From contig NZ_LMFB01000019.1 of the NCBI RefSeq assembly GCF_001426685.1, positions 103,005 through 167,004 on the forward strand: 64,000 nt of DNA. Direction: 5' to 3'. The notes under the pieces were generated by a model. That model searched no databases. It was given only the letters and a program-made list of their open reading frames with translations, and was not told where the DNA came from. Positions 1 to 9,276 of this stretch are shown piece by piece (within the stretch, counting starts at the first letter, position 1; the number at the start of each line of letters is the position of its first letter). A program made the translations under genes and the position numbers. The DNA is from Rhizobium sp. Root483D2. GTDB taxonomy: Bacteria; Pseudomonadota; Alphaproteobacteria; Rhizobiales; Rhizobiaceae.

Positions 1-64
1 CTGTCAGGGAAATCGCAAGACCCGTGGTGGCGCTCAGCATGCGCCGTGTGATTGATCCGGTCAT
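1..64 (-). CDS. Start of an unknown protein, cut by left edge
   Basis: Only the first 21 codons are in the window. An ATG at 64 has a GGGGA ribosome-binding site seven bases upstream, and the frame stays open to the edge. The peptide begins MTGSITRRML and continues with a short hydrophobic stretch, so it may be a signal peptide (the double Arg could suggest Tat) or a membrane anchor. The function cannot be told from this fragment. A competing ATG at 104 with a better AAGGAG site encodes only 14 codons and ends in an ATGA overlap with this start, so it could be a leader peptide. Confidence 0.4.
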   Translation of the reverse strand, partial: MTGSITRRMLSATTGLAISLT

Positions 65-400
65 GATGGTTTCCCCATCAATTTCAGGCGGAAGTCGTTC
101 GGCATCGTACTCTCCTTGTTTCCGGGCGTCCGGACCGCTCCTGCAGGTCAGGCATTCGACGCTGCCACTCTCGCCGCAAATCGCGCGTAAGGAAGTACGT
201 TACGGTAACAAGGACGGGGGATTACGTAACAGAGGGCGTAAATTAGGCGGGGTGCCAAAACGGATGCCGCAGGGCCACATGACGGTCCGCGACGGTTGCC
301 GGGAGATCACAGCGCTTATAGGGTCGATGCCGGTTGACGCCGGTTTATGAAGGCTGGCCGCGCTGGCAGATATTCCCGAAGCCTGCGTAAATCGAGGACC
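65..400. other. Intergenic region, no convincing gene
   Basis: This stretch lies between the left-edge gene fragment and the end of spoVR, both on the minus strand. A 108-codon plus-strand reading frame crosses it, but it has arginine-rich, low-complexity composition and no good ribosome-binding site, so I do not call it a gene. It probably holds the promoter of the left-edge gene. Confidence 0.5.
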
Positions 401-1936
401 TCACCCCGTCGAGCACGCATAGCGTGCCGCGCCTGTTTTCCCATCGACGCCCGCAAGCGAGACGCCGTAGCCCCATAGGTGCCGGATGTGGGCGAGCGTT
501 GCGTCGCGGCTCGTTTCTTCCAGAAGCACGCCGTTCTTCATCCGGTGTTCCAGCCGCAATTGGCGGTCTCCCAAGAGATCGACGTCGACGACCTGGATAT
601 CCTGGCTGTTGGCGCTGACGTCGTAGCTTCTGGCCAGTGCCTTGCGGATTTCGGAATAGCCCCGCTCGTTGTGGATCGAGGCGACCTCGCAATATTTGTT
701 GCTGGCCTCGTCGGTCAGCTGGAAGAGTCTGAATTTGCGGATCAGCGCCGGGCTCAGATATTGCAGGATGAAGGATTCGTCGCGGTGGTTGGCCCAGGTG
801 TCGATCAGGGTTTCGCGCCAGCGGCCGCTGCCGGCAATATCGGGGAACCAGTCGCGGTCCTCCGATGTCGGCTGATTGCAGATGCGCTCAATGTCCTGCA
901 TCATCGCAAAACCCAGCGCATAGGGGTTGAGCCCGGAAAAACGGGGATCGTCGAAATGCGGCTGGAACACCACGCTGGAATGGCTGTGGAGCATTTCCAG
1001 CATTGCGCCTTCGCTGATCTTGCCCTGATCGAACAGCCTGTTCATGATCGTATAATGCACGTAGGTGGCACAGCCCTCGTTCATCACCTTGGTCTGGCGC
1101 TGCGGATAGAAATACTGGGCGATCACCCGCACGATGCGCAACAGTTCGCGTTGCCAGGGCTCAAGAATGAGGCTGTTTTTCTCCAGGAAATAGAGAAGGT
1201 TTTCCTCCGGCAGATTGAGGACCTTCTTGCGCTCCATGGCGTCGCGTTCGGCCTCTTCAGGGTCGGGCCTGCCGGTCGCGCGTGGAAGGGTGCGCCATAG
1301 GTCGCTATAGGTCTGTTCCTCATATTCCAGTCTCTCGCGTGCGCGTTCCTGCTCCTTCTTCGAGGACAGGCGCGGCGGGCGGCGGTAGCGGAAAACACCC
1401 TGATCCATCAGCGCATGGGCGGAATCCAGAATGGCCTCGACGGCGGAGGTGCCGTGCCGTTCCTCGCATTTGGCGATATATTTCTTGGAAAACTCCATAT
1501 AGCTGAGGATGGCACCGGCATCGGTCCATTGCTTGAAGAGATAGTTGTTCTTGAAGAAATGATTGTGGCCGAAGGCCGCGTGCGCGGTCACCAGCGTCTG
1601 CATCGCCATGGTGTTTTCCTCCATCAGATAAGTGATGCAGGGATTGGAGTTGATCACCAACTCATAGGCGAGGCCGTGATGGCCCTTGCGATAACCGTTT
1701 TCCTCATAGACGAAGCGTTTGCCGAAGGACCAGTGCTGATACATCAGCGGCATGCCGACGGACGAATAGGCGTCCAGCATCTGCTCCGACGAAATGATTT
1801 CGAGCTGGTTGGGATAGACGTCGAGGCCAAGTTCGTCGATTGCGATCGTCTCGATCGCATCATAGGCATGCGACAGCGTCTTGAAGTTCCAGTCTGAACT
1901 GTCAAAAAGCAGTGTTGAGCCTGCGTTCTTTATCAT
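401..1936 (-). CDS. spoVR: SpoVR family protein (YcgB-like)
   Basis: The 511-residue protein matches the SpoVR/YcgB family over its usual length. The N-terminal part has the family-typical Trp/His-rich stretch around residues 65-85 (MYQHWSFGKRF) and a long acidic/basic middle section. Its biochemical role is not known; in Bacillus the name comes from a spore-cortex phenotype, while in Gram-negative bacteria the gene accompanies prkA and yeaH. It is the last gene of the minus-strand prkA-yeaH-spoVR operon, starting 15 bases after yeaH. The ATG at 1936 has a CGGAG site upstream. Inference: expressed with the PrkA kinase in starvation or stress. Confidence 0.93.
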   Translation of the reverse strand: MIKNAGSTLLFDSSDWNFKTLSHAYDAIETIAIDELGLDVYPNQLEIISSEQMLDAYSSVGMPLMYQHWSFGKRFVYEENGYRKGHHGLAYELVINSNPCITYLMEENTMAMQTLVTAHAAFGHNHFFKNNYLFKQWTDAGAILSYMEFSKKYIAKCEERHGTSAVEAILDSAHALMDQGVFRYRRPPRLSSKKEQERARERLEYEEQTYSDLWRTLPRATGRPDPEEAERDAMERKKVLNLPEENLLYFLEKNSLILEPWQRELLRIVRVIAQYFYPQRQTKVMNEGCATYVHYTIMNRLFDQGKISEGAMLEMLHSHSSVVFQPHFDDPRFSGLNPYALGFAMMQDIERICNQPTSEDRDWFPDIAGSGRWRETLIDTWANHRDESFILQYLSPALIRKFRLFQLTDEASNKYCEVASIHNERGYSEIRKALARSYDVSANSQDIQVVDVDLLGDRQLRLEHRMKNGVLLEETSRDATLAHIRHLWGYGVSLAGVDGKTGAARYACSTG

Positions 1937-1951
1937 ACCCGGCTCCGTTCA

Positions 1952-3262
1952 TTATCGAAATTGCAGGGTTGGCTGCCTGGCGAAAAGCTTCCGGAAGACA
2001 GGATAGATGTCGGAGGGTCTTGCGATCCGGGTCATCTGGAAATTCGGCCATTCGCCATCGACGGTGCGATAGGCGCGCCAGAGCGACGTGCCGTTGTCGG
2101 TCGAGCCGAAAATTTCGCTTTCCCGTTCGTCGATGATTTCGACATAGGCGTAATATTGGCAAAGCCGCATCAGTTCGGACGTCAGCAGCGAGGCGCAGCG
2201 ATCGGAATCACGCGAAACATTGTCGCCGTCGGAGGCTTGGGCCGCGTAGATATTCCATTCCTTTGCCGGATAGCGCTCCTGAATGATCCGCAGCATTTCC
2301 TCCAGCGCCGTTGAGACGACGGTGCCGCCGCTCTGGGTGCTGTAGAAGAATGTGTCCTCATCGACCTCGCCCGCCTCGTCCGTGTGGCGGATGAAGACGA
2401 TATCGATCCGGTCGTAGCGCCGTTTTAAAAACAGATGCAACAGCACGAAAAAGCGCTTGGCGAGATCCTTCTCCCGCTCGCCCATCGAGCTCGACACATC
2501 CATCAGGCAGAACATCACCGCATTGGCGTTGGGCAGCGGCTGGCGCTCGAAGCGGTTGAAACGGATATCGACGGGATCGACATAGGGAATGCGGCGGCGC
2601 CGCCGCTCCAGGAGGTCCAGTTGCGCCCGCAGGTCTTCCAGATGCCGGCGCTCTGCGATGCCGAGTTCCGGTTCGGTTGCCAGAGCCTCGATCTCCTGCG
2701 CCAAGGCTTCCAGCGTCTTTCGCTTGGGGCGCTGCAGGGCGATTCGGCGGCCATAGCTGTTGCGCATGGTGCGGCTGACATTGATATTGGTGGGCGACCC
2801 GCTGGTGGCAAAGCCTGCCCGGCGTGGCTTGAAGGCGACGGCTTCCTTCAGGCTGAGCTTGATCATGTCGGGCAGCTCGAGATCCTCGAAAAACAATTCG
2901 AGCACTTCCTCGCGCGACAAGAGGAACTGGAAGTTGTCCTCGTCCTCGCCTTTTCCAGCAGACGAGCCGGAGCCGCCACCGCCCTGCGGCTTGTCGATCC
3001 GGTCTCCCGGCATATAGTCGCGATTGCCGGGCAGGACATATTGCCGGTCGCCGCTGCCGCGCGCCGGCTGGAATGTCGGCTCGCTGGCGCCGCGCGCCGG
3101 CATGGGAACCGCGTGGTCGGAGTCCACGTCGGCGATCTTGTCGGTCTTGACGCGATCCTTGATGAAGCGTTTCAGCTCCTCGCGGGCGCGCTTCAGGAAG
3201 CGCTGGCGGTTTCCAAGGCTCTTGTCCTTCGGGTTGAGGCGTCGGTCGATGAAATTCGGCAT
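1952..3262 (-). CDS. yeaH: YeaH/YhbH family protein (DUF444, vWA domain)
   Basis: The 436-residue protein belongs to the DUF444 YeaH/YhbH family. Residues 1-40 are strongly basic (NPKDKSLGNRQRFLKRAREE), a Gly/Ser-rich linker lies near residue 90, and the C-terminal half carries a von Willebrand A-type fold with a MIDAS-like DVSSSM motif near residue 252. Members are encoded with prkA and are thought to act with the kinase, but no activity is established. It starts 25 bases after prkA and ends 15 bases before spoVR, all on the minus strand, so the three are one transcription unit. The ATG at 3262 is preceded by GGGGGT. Confidence 0.93.
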   Translation of the reverse strand: MPNFIDRRLNPKDKSLGNRQRFLKRAREELKRFIKDRVKTDKIADVDSDHAVPMPARGASEPTFQPARGSGDRQYVLPGNRDYMPGDRIDKPQGGGGSGSSAGKGEDEDNFQFLLSREEVLELFFEDLELPDMIKLSLKEAVAFKPRRAGFATSGSPTNINVSRTMRNSYGRRIALQRPKRKTLEALAQEIEALATEPELGIAERRHLEDLRAQLDLLERRRRRIPYVDPVDIRFNRFERQPLPNANAVMFCLMDVSSSMGEREKDLAKRFFVLLHLFLKRRYDRIDIVFIRHTDEAGEVDEDTFFYSTQSGGTVVSTALEEMLRIIQERYPAKEWNIYAAQASDGDNVSRDSDRCASLLTSELMRLCQYYAYVEIIDERESEIFGSTDNGTSLWRAYRTVDGEWPNFQMTRIARPSDIYPVFRKLFARQPTLQFR

Positions 3263-3287
3263 TGGCTACCCCCAGACATCGGATCTC

Positions 3288-5237
3288 TCACCCCGCCTTG
3301 TTGACGCGCATGTACCATTCGACCAACCTGCGCACCTGCCGCTCGGTATAACCCCGCTCGATCATGCGATGGACGAATTCGGCATGCTGCTTTTCGCTGG
3401 CGCTGTCCTTCTTGGAGCCGAAGCTGATGACCGGCAGCAAATCCTCCACTTGGCCGAACATGCGTTTCTCGATGACTTCGCGCAGCTTTTCGTAACTCAT
3501 CCAGGATGGATTGCGGCCGCTGTTTTTGGCGCGGGCGCGCAGCGTGAACTTGACGACCTCGTTGCGGAAATCCTTCGGATTGGCGATCCCGGCCGGTTTT
3601 TCGATCTGCGACAGCTCATTGTCGAGGATGGTCCGGTTGAGGATCTGCCCGGTGTCCGGGTCCTTGAAATCCTGATCCTCGAGCCAGGCGTCGGCATAAG
3701 CGATATAGCGGTCGAACAGGTTCTGGCCGTATTCGCTGTAGGATTCCAGATAGGCTTTCTGGATCTCATGGCCGATGAACTCGGCATAACGCGTGGCGAG
3801 TTCCGATTTGATGAAGTTGAGATAGGCGGCCTCGGTTTCCTTGGGAAACTGCTCCCGCTTGATCGCCTGTTCGATGACATACATCAGATGCACGGGATCG
3901 GCGGCGATCTCCTTGCTGTCATAGTTGAACGTCTCCGACAGGACCTTGAAGGCAAAGCGGGTGCTGACGCCGTTCATGCCTTCATCGACGCCGGCCGCGT
4001 CGCGGTATTCCTGCACCGATTTCGCCTTGGGATCGACATCCTTCAGGTTCTCGCCGTCATATACCCGCATCTTGGTATAGAGCGGCGAGTTTTCATGCGG
4101 GGTGAGCCGGGTCGAAACGGTGAAGCGGCTGAGGCTTTCCAAAACTTCCGGCGCGCAAGGGTTTTTCGCCAACTCGCTTTCGCGCAGCAGCTTGTCGTAG
4201 ATCTGCCGCTCCTCGGTCACGCGCAGGCAATAGGGCACTTTAACCACCAGGATGCGGTCGAGAAAGGCCTCGTTGTTGCGGTTGTTCTTGAACTGCAGCC
4301 ACTCGGACTCATTGGAATGGGCAACGACGATGCCCTGATAGGGGAAGGCGCCGAAGTTTTCAGTGCCGTTATAGTTGCCTTCCTGGGTCGCGGTCAAAAG
4401 CGGGTGCAGGACTTTGATCGGTGCCTTGAACATCTCGACGAACTCGAGCAGCCCCTGCGTCGTGCGGTTCAAGCCGCCGCTGTAGGAATAGGCGTCGGGG
4501 TCGGCCTGGCTGAAATTTTCCAGCTGGCGGATATCGACCTTGCCGACCAGCGAGGAGACGTCCTGGTTATTTTCGTCTCCGGGTTCGGTCTTGGCAATGC
4601 CGATCTGGCGCAGACGTGACGGCATCAGCTTGACGACGCTGAACTTCGAGATATCGCCGCCGACTTCATCCAGGCGCTTGGTTGCCCAGGGCGATATCAT
4701 TCCGGTCAGACGCCGTCTGGCGATGCCATATTTGTCTTCCAGGAGATCGGACATGCGTTCGGGATGGAAGAGGCCAAGCGGTGATTCAAACACCGGGCTG
4801 ATCTGGCCGCCGACCATCAAGGTGTAGATCGGCCGCTGTTCCATCAATTTCTTCAGGCGCTCGGCCAGAGAGGACTTGCCGCCGCCGACGGGGCCGAGCA
4901 GATAGAGTATCTGTTTGCGCTCTTCGAGGCCCTGGGCGGCATAGCGGAAGTAGCCGACGATCCGCTCGATCGTGTCTTCCATTCCATAGAAATCGGCAAA
5001 GGCTGGATAGACCTTGATGGTTCGATTGGAGAAGATGCGGCCAAGGCGCTCATCGGCGCTGGTCTCGACGAAGTTGGGCTCTCCAATGGCGGCGACCATG
5101 CGCTCCTGTGCGGTGGCGTACATGCTTTTATCGTCGCGGCACGCGAGCAGATATTCCTGGAGACTGATCTCCTCCTGCGCGGTGCTGGTATAAATCTCCG
5201 AAAAGAGGTCGAAGACATCGGACTGGGTATTTTGCAT
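3288..5237 (-). CDS. prkA: PrkA family serine protein kinase
   Basis: PrkA (YeaG in E. coli) has an AAA+-type N-terminal ATPase domain and a C-terminal kinase-like domain. The Walker A motif GPVGGGKSS is near residue 105. The frame opens further upstream at a TTG (5294), but the segment before residue 19 is not family-like. Two adjacent ATGs lie at 5240 and 5237; GGGAG sits six bases before the second, giving 649 residues, close to E. coli YeaG. It is the first gene of the prkA-yeaH-spoVR operon, with a 425-bp leader region upstream. The family is tied to stationary phase and nitrogen or nutrient stress in enterobacteria; stress control here is inference. Confidence 0.95.
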   Translation of the reverse strand: MQNTQSDVFDLFSEIYTSTAQEEISLQEYLLACRDDKSMYATAQERMVAAIGEPNFVETSADERLGRIFSNRTIKVYPAFADFYGMEDTIERIVGYFRYAAQGLEERKQILYLLGPVGGGKSSLAERLKKLMEQRPIYTLMVGGQISPVFESPLGLFHPERMSDLLEDKYGIARRRLTGMISPWATKRLDEVGGDISKFSVVKLMPSRLRQIGIAKTEPGDENNQDVSSLVGKVDIRQLENFSQADPDAYSYSGGLNRTTQGLLEFVEMFKAPIKVLHPLLTATQEGNYNGTENFGAFPYQGIVVAHSNESEWLQFKNNRNNEAFLDRILVVKVPYCLRVTEERQIYDKLLRESELAKNPCAPEVLESLSRFTVSTRLTPHENSPLYTKMRVYDGENLKDVDPKAKSVQEYRDAAGVDEGMNGVSTRFAFKVLSETFNYDSKEIAADPVHLMYVIEQAIKREQFPKETEAAYLNFIKSELATRYAEFIGHEIQKAYLESYSEYGQNLFDRYIAYADAWLEDQDFKDPDTGQILNRTILDNELSQIEKPAGIANPKDFRNEVVKFTLRARAKNSGRNPSWMSYEKLREVIEKRMFGQVEDLLPVISFGSKKDSASEKQHAEFVHRMIERGYTERQVRRLVEWYMRVNKAG

Positions 5238-5662
5238 CATGCTCTCCCGCGGCCGGTTCGTTGAGACGGGATCGCTGCCTATCGGCTCGCTCAACGAGAT
5301 TAACGTTCCTTATGCTCGAAAGTTTCTTCAACTAAGTGTTACTGCTGACATCTTACAGCGAAGAGGGCCGCACCATCTGGACGGGGCCAACGGATCCTGG
5401 ATCCTTGCCGAAGGGGCGCACCGGTGATCACCCACCTCGCTCAGATCCGAATCACCGCCTGGATGATCGTTCCGAAATCTTCCCGTCCAGCGTAACACAA
5501 TAGTTCACACAACCATCATGCCATCGGTGATGTTCACAATTTTTGCGCACGTGTTGCAGGCGTCACACGCCGGTTGCGTTCCAGGCAATTGATGCCTGCG
5601 TGGCCTGTCATGGCGACAGCCGCCCGATCCAGGGAGAAAAAATGCGGTGAAAATGTCCGGCT
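5238..5662. other. Intergenic region upstream of prkA
   Basis: This 425-bp gap between rsgA and prkA (both minus strand) should carry the prkA operon promoter. I see no coding frame with family resemblance. A tandem GGATCC pair sits near 5393-5405, and a short hairpin (CAGGCA, 5-base loop, TGCCTG) lies near 5582-5598. I could not place a convincing sigma-70, sigma-32 or sigma-54 promoter by eye. Confidence 0.4.
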
Positions 5663-6685
5663 TCAGTATTTCTTTTTCTGAATGACCTTGTTGCCGCGTG
5701 GCCCCGTCTGGACCGGCGTGTTGCTGACGTTTTCCTCCAGCAGCTTGCGCCAGCGGGCGAGCCGTTCGGCCGGTAGAGTGCCGGCCTTGATGGCGGCCTG
5801 GACGGCGCAGCCCGGTTCGTGATCATGGGTGCAGTCGCGAAACTTGCAGGACGGGGCAAGGTCGGTGATTTCGGAGAACAGCGTCTCGATGCCGCCGGAA
5901 ACGTCGCTGACATGCAGGGTGCGCATTCCCGGCGTGTCGATCACCCAGCCGCCGCCGGCAATGGCGTGCAAGGAGCGGGCCGTGGTCGTATGGCGCCCTT
6001 TGGCATCGCTTTCGCGGATATCGCCGGTTTCCTGCGCTGCCTCATGCCTAAGGCCCGCCAGCGTGTTGACCAGCGTCGATTTGCCGACGCCGGATGATCC
6101 GACGAGCGCTACGGTCTGCCCTTCGCCGCACCAGGAGGCGAGTGCGGCTGCGGCATCGGCGGAGCGGCCGTTGAGCGCCACCACATCCAGGTCGCGCTGC
6201 AATGCTCTGGCTTGCTGCTCGAAAATTTCGGCATCGTCGATCATATCGGTCTTGGTGAGCACGATCACCGGGTTGGTTCCGGCCTGATTGGCCATGGCCA
6301 GATAGCGTTCCAGCCGCGCCGGGCTGAAATCGGCATTGCAGGAGGTGACGATGAACAGCGTATCGACATTGGCTGCGGCCAGCTGCTGGAGATGCCTGCC
6401 CTCTGTGCGGCGCTGCAGCAGGGTGCGGCGCTCCAGCCTGCGAACAAGCAGATGCGTGCGGGGGTCGGCCAGGATCCAGTCTCCCACCGCAAAATCGGCA
6501 GTGTTGGTTTTATGGGGCAGAACCAGCTTTACCGGGCCTTCGGCGGAAAGCGCGCCAAGCCGGGCGCGGTGGACTTCGGCGATGCGCATAGGCAGGAGAC
6601 CGGCTTCGGATCGCTCGATCTGGGAGGAAAAAAAGCTGGACCAGCCATGCGACGCCAAAAAGGCCGCGTCTGCGCGCTCCGTCAC
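5663..6685 (-). CDS. rsgA: Ribosome small-subunit GTPase RsgA
   Basis: RsgA (YjeQ) is a circularly permuted GTPase that acts in late 30S maturation. The motifs appear in the permuted order: G4 VLTKTDM, G1 GSSGVGKSTLVN, then G3 DTPGM. They follow an OB-fold N-terminus and precede the zinc-binding CKFRDCTHDHEPGC cluster. The open frame extends to 7366, but the extra 227 residues run antisense through another gene and look non-coding. A GTG at 6685 with GGGGAG seven bases upstream gives 340 residues, the normal family length, so I chose it. The gene stands alone on the minus strand. Confidence 0.93.
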   Translation of the reverse strand: MTERADAAFLASHGWSSFFSSQIERSEAGLLPMRIAEVHRARLGALSAEGPVKLVLPHKTNTADFAVGDWILADPRTHLLVRRLERRTLLQRRTEGRHLQQLAAANVDTLFIVTSCNADFSPARLERYLAMANQAGTNPVIVLTKTDMIDDAEIFEQQARALQRDLDVVALNGRSADAAAALASWCGEGQTVALVGSSGVGKSTLVNTLAGLRHEAAQETGDIRESDAKGRHTTTARSLHAIAGGGWVIDTPGMRTLHVSDVSGGIETLFSEITDLAPSCKFRDCTHDHEPGCAVQAAIKAGTLPAERLARWRKLLEENVSNTPVQTGPRGNKVIQKKKY

Positions 6686-6820
6686 ACTGCCGCTCCCCGA
6701 CACAGTGTCGCGTTCATGGATAACCTTTCTGAAAAACAAGTTCAGACGCTGATACCAGAAGCGCCAGGATGGTGCCAATCGTTTCGCAGATGACAGTTTT
6801 TCAGTTTTGTCTGGGAAATG

Positions 6821-6868
6821 CCGCAAACTTGCGGTAGGGAAGGGCATGCGGGCCAGCTTGGCCCTTTT
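6821..6868. promoter_or_regulatory. Palindrome and hairpin between divergent genes
   Basis: Between rsgA (minus) and the 97-residue gene (plus) there is a perfect palindrome, CCGCAA-AC-TTGCGG (6821-6834). About 16 bases later comes a hairpin, GGGCCA-GCT-TGGCCC, followed by TTTT (6850-6868). The first could be a protein-binding site and the second an attenuator-like structure in the leader of the plus-strand gene. No binding protein is evident. Confidence 0.3.
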
Positions 6869-6961
6869 CATTTCGCATTGGCGACATTCGCAAACGGGCC
6901 TTCCCATTCTATCCGGGTTGCGTGTCGATGCCTCTTTCACCATTTCTACCAAGGACAGAAT

Positions 6962-7255
6962 ATGATTTCGCTTGAATTGACGCCGGTTCAAATCCGGGGC
7001 CTGAAACTCGCCAAGGAAGGAAACCTCTTCCCGCAGCCGGCGAAAAAATGGACGCATGAAAATGCGACGGTCACCTATGCAAAGACCGACCGGTTCAAGG
7101 AACGTCCGCAGAAGATCCGCTTCCTGACGACGACGACCCTGAATGAACTTGAAGAGCTCGGTTTTCTGGAACGCAGCCATCTCGACGACGACGTCGCCGC
7201 CGATCCGCGCGGGATCACGATGGCCGGCAAGATGTGGCTGATGGCCAACAAGTAA
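6962..7255 (+). CDS. Small protein of unknown function (97 aa)
   Basis: I do not recognise a named family. The frame starts at ATG 6962 after an AAGGACA site and encodes 97 residues beginning MISLELTPVQIRGLKLAKEG. It is soluble, basic in the middle and acidic around residues 70-83 (LDDDVAADPRG), with no signal or membrane segment. The balanced composition and good start support a real gene. It is transcribed alone on the plus strand, divergent from rsgA and convergent with the zinc-ribbon gene downstream. Confidence 0.7.
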   Translation: MISLELTPVQIRGLKLAKEGNLFPQPAKKWTHENATVTYAKTDRFKERPQKIRFLTTTTLNELEELGFLERSHLDDDVAADPRGITMAGKMWLMANK

Positions 7256-7337
7256 ACCGGAAACAAGGGGCGCCGGCGATACCTTCGAATGCATCCGCAT
7301 TGGAGGGCCGGCCACCCAACTGAATTTTCGAGCGGCT

Positions 7338-7592
7338 CTAGGCCCTCGGCTCTCCACCCGGCGCATAAGCCGTGGTCTGCTCGAACTTGAACTTGTGGCC
7401 GCAGCGGCACCGGATCACATGCTTGCGCGGATTGCTCGAGGCAAATTCGGTTTCAAAGCCCCCGGGCAGGGCATCTATTTCAAATCCCCGCGTCTTGCGG
7501 CTGGGGGTGTCATCCTCCGAAACCTCGGCAAAGCCTGTATTCCCGCAATGGGAACATTCCAATTTCCGTGAATATCGATCTCGGGCAGCCAT
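7338..7592 (-). CDS. Small zinc-ribbon-like protein (84 aa)
   Basis: The 84-residue protein has a CSHCG pair near residue 12 and a CRCGH pair near residue 65, a spacing that fits a zinc ribbon. The start at 7592 is preferred over ATG 7598 because AAGGA is six bases before 7592 but abuts 7598. The segment RKTRGFEIDALPGGFE lies between the two cysteine knuckles. The function is unknown; nucleic-acid or protein binding is possible. It is monocistronic on the minus strand, between the 97-residue gene and pepT. Confidence 0.7.
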   Translation of the reverse strand: MAARDRYSRKLECSHCGNTGFAEVSEDDTPSRKTRGFEIDALPGGFETEFASSNPRKHVIRCRCGHKFKFEQTTAYAPGGEPRA

Positions 7593-7681
7593 CTTCATTC
7601 CTTTGACAAGAGGCGCGTCATACCAAAATGGCGGCGGGATGGAAGGGCTGATTATGGCCCTCCGAGATTGGCTGCTTCATC

Positions 7682-8914
7682 TTAGCTGCGCTCTTCCCAG
7701 ACCTTCGCCAGCTCGACGATCGTTTTCACCGCTTTTTCCATGTCCTGGCTGCTTACCCATTCGAGCGGCGAGTGAAACGCATGGCCGCCGGCAAAGATGT
7801 TGGGGCAGGGCAGGCCCATGAAGGACAGGCGCGAGCCGTCCGTGCCGCCGCGAATGCTGCCGCGCACCGGCTGCATGCCCGCCCGCCGGATTGCCTCGAC
7901 GGCGTTATCGACAATTTCCGGATGCCGGTCGAGGACCACCTTCATGTTGCGATATTGCTGCGTGACCTTGAGCGTAAAGGAGGAGCCGGGATAATCCGGC
8001 ATGACGTCCCTGACGATCGCCTCGATCATCGCTTCCTTGCTGGCCAGGCCTTCGTCGTTGAAGTCGCGGACGATCAGGCTGATCGTCGCCTTGTCCATCG
8101 CGCCGGTGACGCCGGTCGGGTGGACGAAGCCGTCCTTGCCATCCGTGGTTTCTGGCGCCACATGCCTGGGCAGGCGGTCGATGATGGCGCCGGCGATCTT
8201 GATGGCGTTTTCCATTCTGCCCTTGGCAAAGCCCGGATGGATGGCAACGCCCTGGATGGTGATATCGACACCATCGGCCGAAAATGTCTCATCCTCGATA
8301 TGCCCTGCGGTTTCACCGTCCATCGTATAGGCGAATTGCGCGCCAAGCTTCTGCAAATCGACCTTGTCCACCCCGCGGCCGATTTCCTCGTCCACGGTGA
8401 AGAGGATCTTGATGGTTCCGTGCCGGATATCCGGATTGCCGATCAGGATTTGCGCTGCCGTCATGATTTCGGCAATGCCGGCCTTGTCGTCGGCGCCGAG
8501 CAATGTCGTGCCGTCGGTGGTGATCAGGTCGTTGCCGATCTGGTCGCGCAGCGCTGGATGCTCGGAAACACGGATGACCTGCTGCGGATCGCCGGACAGC
8601 TGGATATCGCCGCCGGCATAGGCGCGGATCATCTGCGGCTTCACATGGGTGCCGGTGAAATCCGGCGCGGTGTCCATATGCGAGCAGAAGCAGATGACCG
8701 GCACCGGCTTGTCCACGTTCGACGGGATGGTCGCGTAGATATAGCCGTGCTCGTCGAGATGCGCGTCCGCAATCCCGATCGCCAGCAGTTCCTCGACCAG
8801 CAGGCGGCCGAGGGTCTTCTGCTTTTCGGTGGAGGGCTGGCTTGCCGATTTGGCGTCCGACTGGGTGTCGATCACGACATAGCGCAGGAAACGGTCGGTA
8901 ACGGTATCGGTCAT
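7682..8914 (-). CDS. pepT: Peptidase T (tripeptidase)
   Basis: PepT is a cytosolic dizinc aminopeptidase of the M20 family that removes the N-terminal residue from tripeptides. The 410-residue length is normal. Metal and catalytic motifs are visible: SHMDTAPDF near residue 77, GADDKAG near residue 142, DEEIGRG near residue 177, and GGTDGSRLSFMG near residue 358. The ATG at 8914 has GGAG about 6 bases upstream. It stands alone, followed downstream by the zinc-ribbon gene on the same strand with an 89-bp gap. Confidence 0.95.
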   Translation of the reverse strand: MTDTVTDRFLRYVVIDTQSDAKSASQPSTEKQKTLGRLLVEELLAIGIADAHLDEHGYIYATIPSNVDKPVPVICFCSHMDTAPDFTGTHVKPQMIRAYAGGDIQLSGDPQQVIRVSEHPALRDQIGNDLITTDGTTLLGADDKAGIAEIMTAAQILIGNPDIRHGTIKILFTVDEEIGRGVDKVDLQKLGAQFAYTMDGETAGHIEDETFSADGVDITIQGVAIHPGFAKGRMENAIKIAGAIIDRLPRHVAPETTDGKDGFVHPTGVTGAMDKATISLIVRDFNDEGLASKEAMIEAIVRDVMPDYPGSSFTLKVTQQYRNMKVVLDRHPEIVDNAVEAIRRAGMQPVRGSIRGGTDGSRLSFMGLPCPNIFAGGHAFHSPLEWVSSQDMEKAVKTIVELAKVWEERS

Positions 8915-8952
8915 GGCTCACTCCATTCCATAAGCGTCGGGTGGTCTTCTCT

Positions 8953-9138
8953 AGAGCGCTTCATCTTTAAACGGAAGCATTCTGCCGAAATTCATCCGGC
9001 CCTTCGGGTTGGCTGAAAGCGGCCGTCCACTATGTCGGATGGCTGGCCCGATGGATCGGCATCGCCCTGCGCCATCCTTCGTGTGGAACGGCCGTTTTGA
9101 GCCAACAGAATCGCTTCCGTTTAAAGATGAAGTGCTCT
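8953..9138. repeat. Imperfect palindromic repeat, ~186 bp, two nested arm pairs
   Basis: The outer arms are 8953-8984 and 9106-9138. The right arm, reverse complemented, matches the left except for one substitution and one single-base indel. The core TTCATCTTTAAACGGAAGC is identical in both. Inner arms 9008-9030 and 9083-9106 (GTTGGCTGAAAGCGGCCG and its counterpart) also pair with a few mismatches. The element fills most of the gap between pepT and the ABC-F gene and codes for nothing recognisable. It resembles the small dispersed intergenic mosaic elements known from rhizobia (RIME type); that assignment is by resemblance only. A one-arm relative lies at 21671-21704. Confidence 0.8.
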
Positions 9139-9276
9139 GGCTTCCACCGGCTGCGGCGTGAAGGCATTTCCAGGAAAAGACGCTTCAAAAAGCCGTGTTT
9201 GATCCTATCGAAAACCTGCGACATTCCTTGAAACACGTGGCATAAGGGCGCCGCAACATTCTTGGGCACCGCACAC

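Noticed and set aside
24-350. Plus-strand frame of 108 codons near the left edge
   Set aside because: Low-complexity composition, no ribosome-binding site, and it overlaps the better-supported minus-strand start at 64.
3024-4619. Long plus-strand frame of 531 codons
   Set aside because: It is fully antisense to prkA and yeaH, has no family resemblance, and mirrors their codon pattern.
6686-7366. N-terminal extension of the rsgA frame
   Set aside because: It runs antisense through the 97-residue gene; GTG 6685 has a ribosome-binding site and gives normal length.
8953-9138. Insertion-sequence remnant
   Set aside because: There is no transposase fragment; the nested arms fit a small non-coding palindromic element better.
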